From: Alistipes sp. CAG:268
GTDB taxonomy: Bacteria; Bacteroidota; Bacteroidia; Bacteroidales; Rikenellaceae
DNA length: 18,644 bases
Direction: 5' to 3'
Assembly: GCA_000434235.1 (NCBI GenBank)
Contig: FR892022.1
Coordinates: 24,066-42,709, forward strand
Positions 16,469 to 18,644 of the stretch are shown here, piece by piece. Below the pieces are notes generated by a model. That model was not told the DNA's origin. It saw only the letters and a program-made list of their open reading frames with translations, and did not search any database. The translations under genes and the position numbers were made by a program. Every line of letters begins with the position of its first letter. The first letter of the stretch is position 1.

Positions 16469-17047
16469 CTATACCAGACCCGAGAAGCCGAGGAACGCCA
16501 TGGCGAGGATGCTGGCCGTGATCAGCGCGATGGGCACACCGCGCAGCGATTTGGGCACGTCCTCGAAATCGAGCCGCTCGCGGATACCGGCGAACAGCAC
16601 CAGGGCCAGGGCGAAACCGAGCGCCGTCGAGACGGAGTAGGCTACGCTCTGCAGCAGGTTGAACTCCTTCTGGATCATCAGGATGGCCACACCCAGCACG
16701 GCGCAGTTGGTCGTGATGAGCGGCAGGAAGATTCCCAGCGCCTGGTAGAGGGCCGGCGAGACCTTCTTGAGGATGATCTCGACCATCTGCACCAGCGCGG
16801 CGATCACCAGGATGAAGACGATCGTCTGCATGTACTCGATGTGCAGCGGCACGAGGATGTAGGTCTGGATCGGCCAGGCCACCAGAGCCGTCAGGGCCAT
16901 GACGAAGGTCACGGCGGCACCCATGCCCAGCGAGGTCTCGACCTTCGACGAGACGCCGAGGAAGGGGCAGATGCCGAGGAATTGCGCCAGAACGACGTTG
17001 TTTACGAAGATGGCGCCGATAATTATGGCGAAATAGGAGATCTCCAT
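16469..17047 (-). CDS. rnfA: Ion-translocating ferredoxin:NAD oxidoreductase subunit RnfA
   Basis: The 192-aa protein has about six membrane helices. RnfA and its partner RnfE form the membrane core of the Rnf complex and together hold an intramembrane iron-sulfur cluster. Conserved cysteines are Cys27 in FLGICPFLG and Cys115 in ITTNCAVLG. The start MEISYFAIIIGAIFVNNVVLAQFLG is typical of the family. NqrE is the close homologue, but the adjacent rnfD-rnfG-rnfE order and the YPEG-type RnfD support Rnf, not Nqr, although this rests on short evidence. It begins 3 bp after the rnfE stop and is the last gene of the operon, followed by the palindromic terminator. Confidence 0.93.
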   Translation of the reverse strand: MEISYFAIIIGAIFVNNVVLAQFLGICPFLGVSSKVETSLGMGAAVTFVMALTALVAWPIQTYILVPLHIEYMQTIVFILVIAALVQMVEIILKKVSPALYQALGIFLPLITTNCAVLGVAILMIQKEFNLLQSVAYSVSTALGFALALVLFAGIRERLDFEDVPKSLRGVPIALITASILAMAFLGFSGLV

Positions 17048-17050
17048 GGC

Positions 17051-17635
17051 TTACTTCTTGGCTAACTTGTTAAACAGAACCATCAGGTACCCGAGCGTCA
17101 GGAAACCGCCGGGAGCAAGGACGAAGACCAGCGGCGTGTAGTCGGAGATTCCGAGCGGCATGCCGAACAGCGCTCCGCTGCCCAGCACCTCGCGAACAGC
17201 TCCGATCACGGTCAGCGACAGCGTGAAGCCGATGCCGATGCCGATACCGTCCATGATCGAATCGACGGGCGAGTTCTTCGAGGCGAAGGCCTCGGCGCGG
17301 CCCAGGATGATGCAATTGACCACGATCAGCGGGATGAAGACGCCCAAGGCGGCGTAGAGCGCCGGCACGAAGGCCTGCATCAGCATCTGGATGATCGTCA
17401 CGAACGAGGCGATCACGACGATGAACGCCGGGATGCGGACCTTGTCCGGAATGATGTTCTTGATGAGCGAAATCACGAGGTTCGACATGATCAGCACGGC
17501 CGTCGTCGCCAGCCCCATGCCCATTCCGTTGGCGGCCGAGGTCGTCGTTCCCAGCGTCGGGCACATGCCGAGCACGAGCACGAACGTCGGGTTGTTCTTG
17601 ACGATGCCGCTCAAAATAATCTGCAGTTTATTCAT
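17051..17635 (-). CDS. rnfE: Ion-translocating ferredoxin:NAD oxidoreductase subunit RnfE
   Basis: The protein has 194 aa from MNKLQIILSGIVKNNPTFVLVLG, with about six membrane helices. Conserved cysteines are Cys25 in GMCPTLG and Cys108 in IVVNCIILGRAEAFA, partners of those in RnfA for the membrane iron-sulfur cluster. The start at 17635 is set by homology and by a strong Shine-Dalgarno GGAAGGAGG a few bases upstream, unusual for Bacteroidota. As written, the frame is open upstream and fused to rnfG (see that entry). With rnfG in its restored frame, the two genes overlap by 8 bp (ATGAATAA). Confidence 0.93.
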   Translation of the reverse strand: MNKLQIILSGIVKNNPTFVLVLGMCPTLGTTTSAANGMGMGLATTAVLIMSNLVISLIKNIIPDKVRIPAFIVVIASFVTIIQMLMQAFVPALYAALGVFIPLIVVNCIILGRAEAFASKNSPVDSIMDGIGIGIGFTLSLTVIGAVREVLGSGALFGMPLGISDYTPLVFVLAPGGFLTLGYLMVLFNKLAKK

Positions 17636-18370
17636 CTTGACCTCCTTCCTGCGCATCGGCGCCCGTTGAAGTTGAATCCGTATCCGTTGCGGCGGCAGCG
17701 TCTGCGGCGCCCTCCTCCCCCCTCCCCTCCCCCCTTCAAGCACCCGACGGCGCCACTCCGACTTCGAAGCACCCGAAGCGGCATCGGCGGGAGCCTCGCC
17801 CGAGACGGCGCTCCGGTAGGCCGACCAGGCGCGGTTGATCGCATCGACCCAGGCGCGCGACGAAATCGTCGCGGCAGTCAGCACATCGACATCGCCTCCG
17901 TCCTTGGTGACGGCCAGGCGGCCGTCCACGAGTTTCTTCTCGGCCGGGTTCTGCCCCTTGACGCTCCCCAGCAGCGGGTTGCCCTCGTCGGCCATCTTGG
18001 TTCCGAGGCCCGGGGTCTCGGCCTGCTCGAGCACATTGACGTTATAGATCGTGCCGTCGGGGGTGAAGCCCACCATCAGGCGCACCACGCCGTTGAAGCC
18101 CTGCTTGGTCATCGACTCCACGGCGTAGCCGCTCACCTCGCCGTCTTTCGTAGCCGTATAGACCGTGATCGGCAGCTCGTCGATGGTCATCTGCTCGGTG
18201 GCCGTCTCATCGAAGGGCGGCAGCACCTCCGACAGGGCGGCGGTCGTCGCGGCGGCCTTCGCGGCGGCGATCGGCTCGATGGTAATCATGTTCACGACAC
18301 CGACGCCGGCTGAAGCCACGAGCGTGATGCCGAAGAGCACGGCGGTCATGTTCAAAAGAGTACTTTTCAT
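17628..18370 (-). CDS. rnfG: RnfG, FMN-bearing periplasmic subunit of Rnf, with a frame break in its tail
   Basis: The start is ATG 18370 (MKSTLLNMTAVLFGITLVAS), with a strong AGGAGG upstream. There is one N-terminal membrane helix (about 8-28), then a periplasmic domain with ETPGLGTKM (118-126) and the covalent-FMN motif TAAT (Thr168 in VLTAATISS). RnfG carries one flavin of the ferredoxin-to-NAD electron path. From residue 212 the frame enters a purine tract with two G6 runs (17734-17729 and 17722-17717). As given, no stop occurs and the frame reads an Arg-rich stretch into rnfE (439 aa in all). A net +1 nucleotide in the tract gives an Ala/Asp/Glu-rich tail (EEGAADAAAATDTDS...) ending at TAA 17630-17628, about 247 aa. 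The frame break may be a sequencing or assembly indel, slippage, or a real fusion; I favour the first. Confidence 0.85.
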
Positions 18371-18383
18371 ACCTCTTTCCTCC

Positions 18384-18644
18384 TTATTTCACGCCGAAGC
18401 GCTTGGGTTTCACATATTTGTTGATCAGGGGCACGCACGAGTTCATGATCAGGATCGCAAACGACATGCCCTCGGGATAGGCGCCCCACAGACGGATCAG
18501 CATCGTAATGACACCGATGCCGATGCCGAAAATCACACAGCCGCGGACCGTCATCGGCGAGGTGGCGTAGTCGGTAGCCATGAAGACGGCACCGAGGATC
18601 GCACCTCCGGCCAGGACGTGGAAGAGCGGGGACTGCCACAGCGC
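18384..18644 (-). CDS. rnfD: RnfD, C-terminal part (runs off the window)
   Basis: The last 86 codons are present, ending at TAA 18386-18384. The visible part has two or three hydrophobic segments and the RnfD-type block [15 protein letters not shown], followed by [20 protein letters not shown] and the end KPKRFGVK. RnfD is the large membrane subunit of Rnf, with a covalent flavin in its missing N-terminal part, and is thought to help form the ion path. It is followed after 13 bp by rnfG on the same strand, as expected for the order rnfB-C-D-G-E-A. The real protein should be several hundred residues long, so most of it lies beyond the window edge. Confidence 0.9.
   Translation of the reverse strand, partial: ALWQSPLFHVLAGGAILGAVFMATDYATSPMTVRGCVIFGIGIGVITMLIRLWGAYPEGMSFAILIMNSCVPLINKYVKPKRFGVK

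Overview
The window is about 18.6 kb of dense, GC-rich bacterial chromosome. Everything in it looks like core metabolism and cell-envelope housekeeping. The family content (CTP synthase next to YidC, a DUF349 repeat protein, Bacteroidetes-type pyruvate kinase, ptb-buk, an Rnf complex) and several perfect TAnnTTTG promoter elements point to the phylum Bacteroidota. The high GC and this gene set fit a gut Bacteroidales such as Alistipes (Rikenellaceae), but the genus is an inference. I see no tRNA, rRNA, CRISPR array, insertion sequence, prophage or defence locus.

Layout. (1) 1-4084, minus strand: a DUF349 repeat protein, then pyrG, then the first 67 codons of yidC. (2) 4085-4244: divergent promoter region. 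(3) 4245-8969, plus strand: an OmpR/PhoB-type response regulator without a kinase beside it, a gene-free stretch of about 380 bp, then crcB/fluC, ackA, ptb and buk. (4) 9022-12442, minus strand: aroQ with a clear intrinsic terminator, then pyk directly abutting a Wzx-like flippase gene. (5) 12443-12550: divergent aroQ/thiL promoters, followed by thiL on the plus strand. (6) 13558-15048, minus strand: hpt, queE (ATGA overlap) and a divIC/ftsB-like gene. (7) 15136-16302, plus strand: a secreted GH33 sialidase ending before a perfect 36-bp palindromic terminator. (8) 16469-18644, minus strand: the 3' half of an rnf operon (rnfD partial, rnfG, rnfE, rnfA).

How it fits together. AckA, Ptb and Buk carry out substrate-level phosphorylation from acyl-CoA or acyl-phosphate. 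Pyk makes pyruvate and ATP, and Rnf couples ferredoxin and NAD to an ion gradient. This is a typical energy kit for an anaerobic fermenter. The sialidase suggests access to host mucin glycans.

The most noteworthy anomaly is in rnfG. Its reading frame runs through a run of G-rich repeats and, as written, continues without a stop into rnfE (439-aa fusion). One extra G restores a sensible acidic tail whose stop overlaps the rnfE start. This is a sequencing or assembly indel, a slippage site, or a real fusion. I found no convincing new biological system; the other findings are modest.
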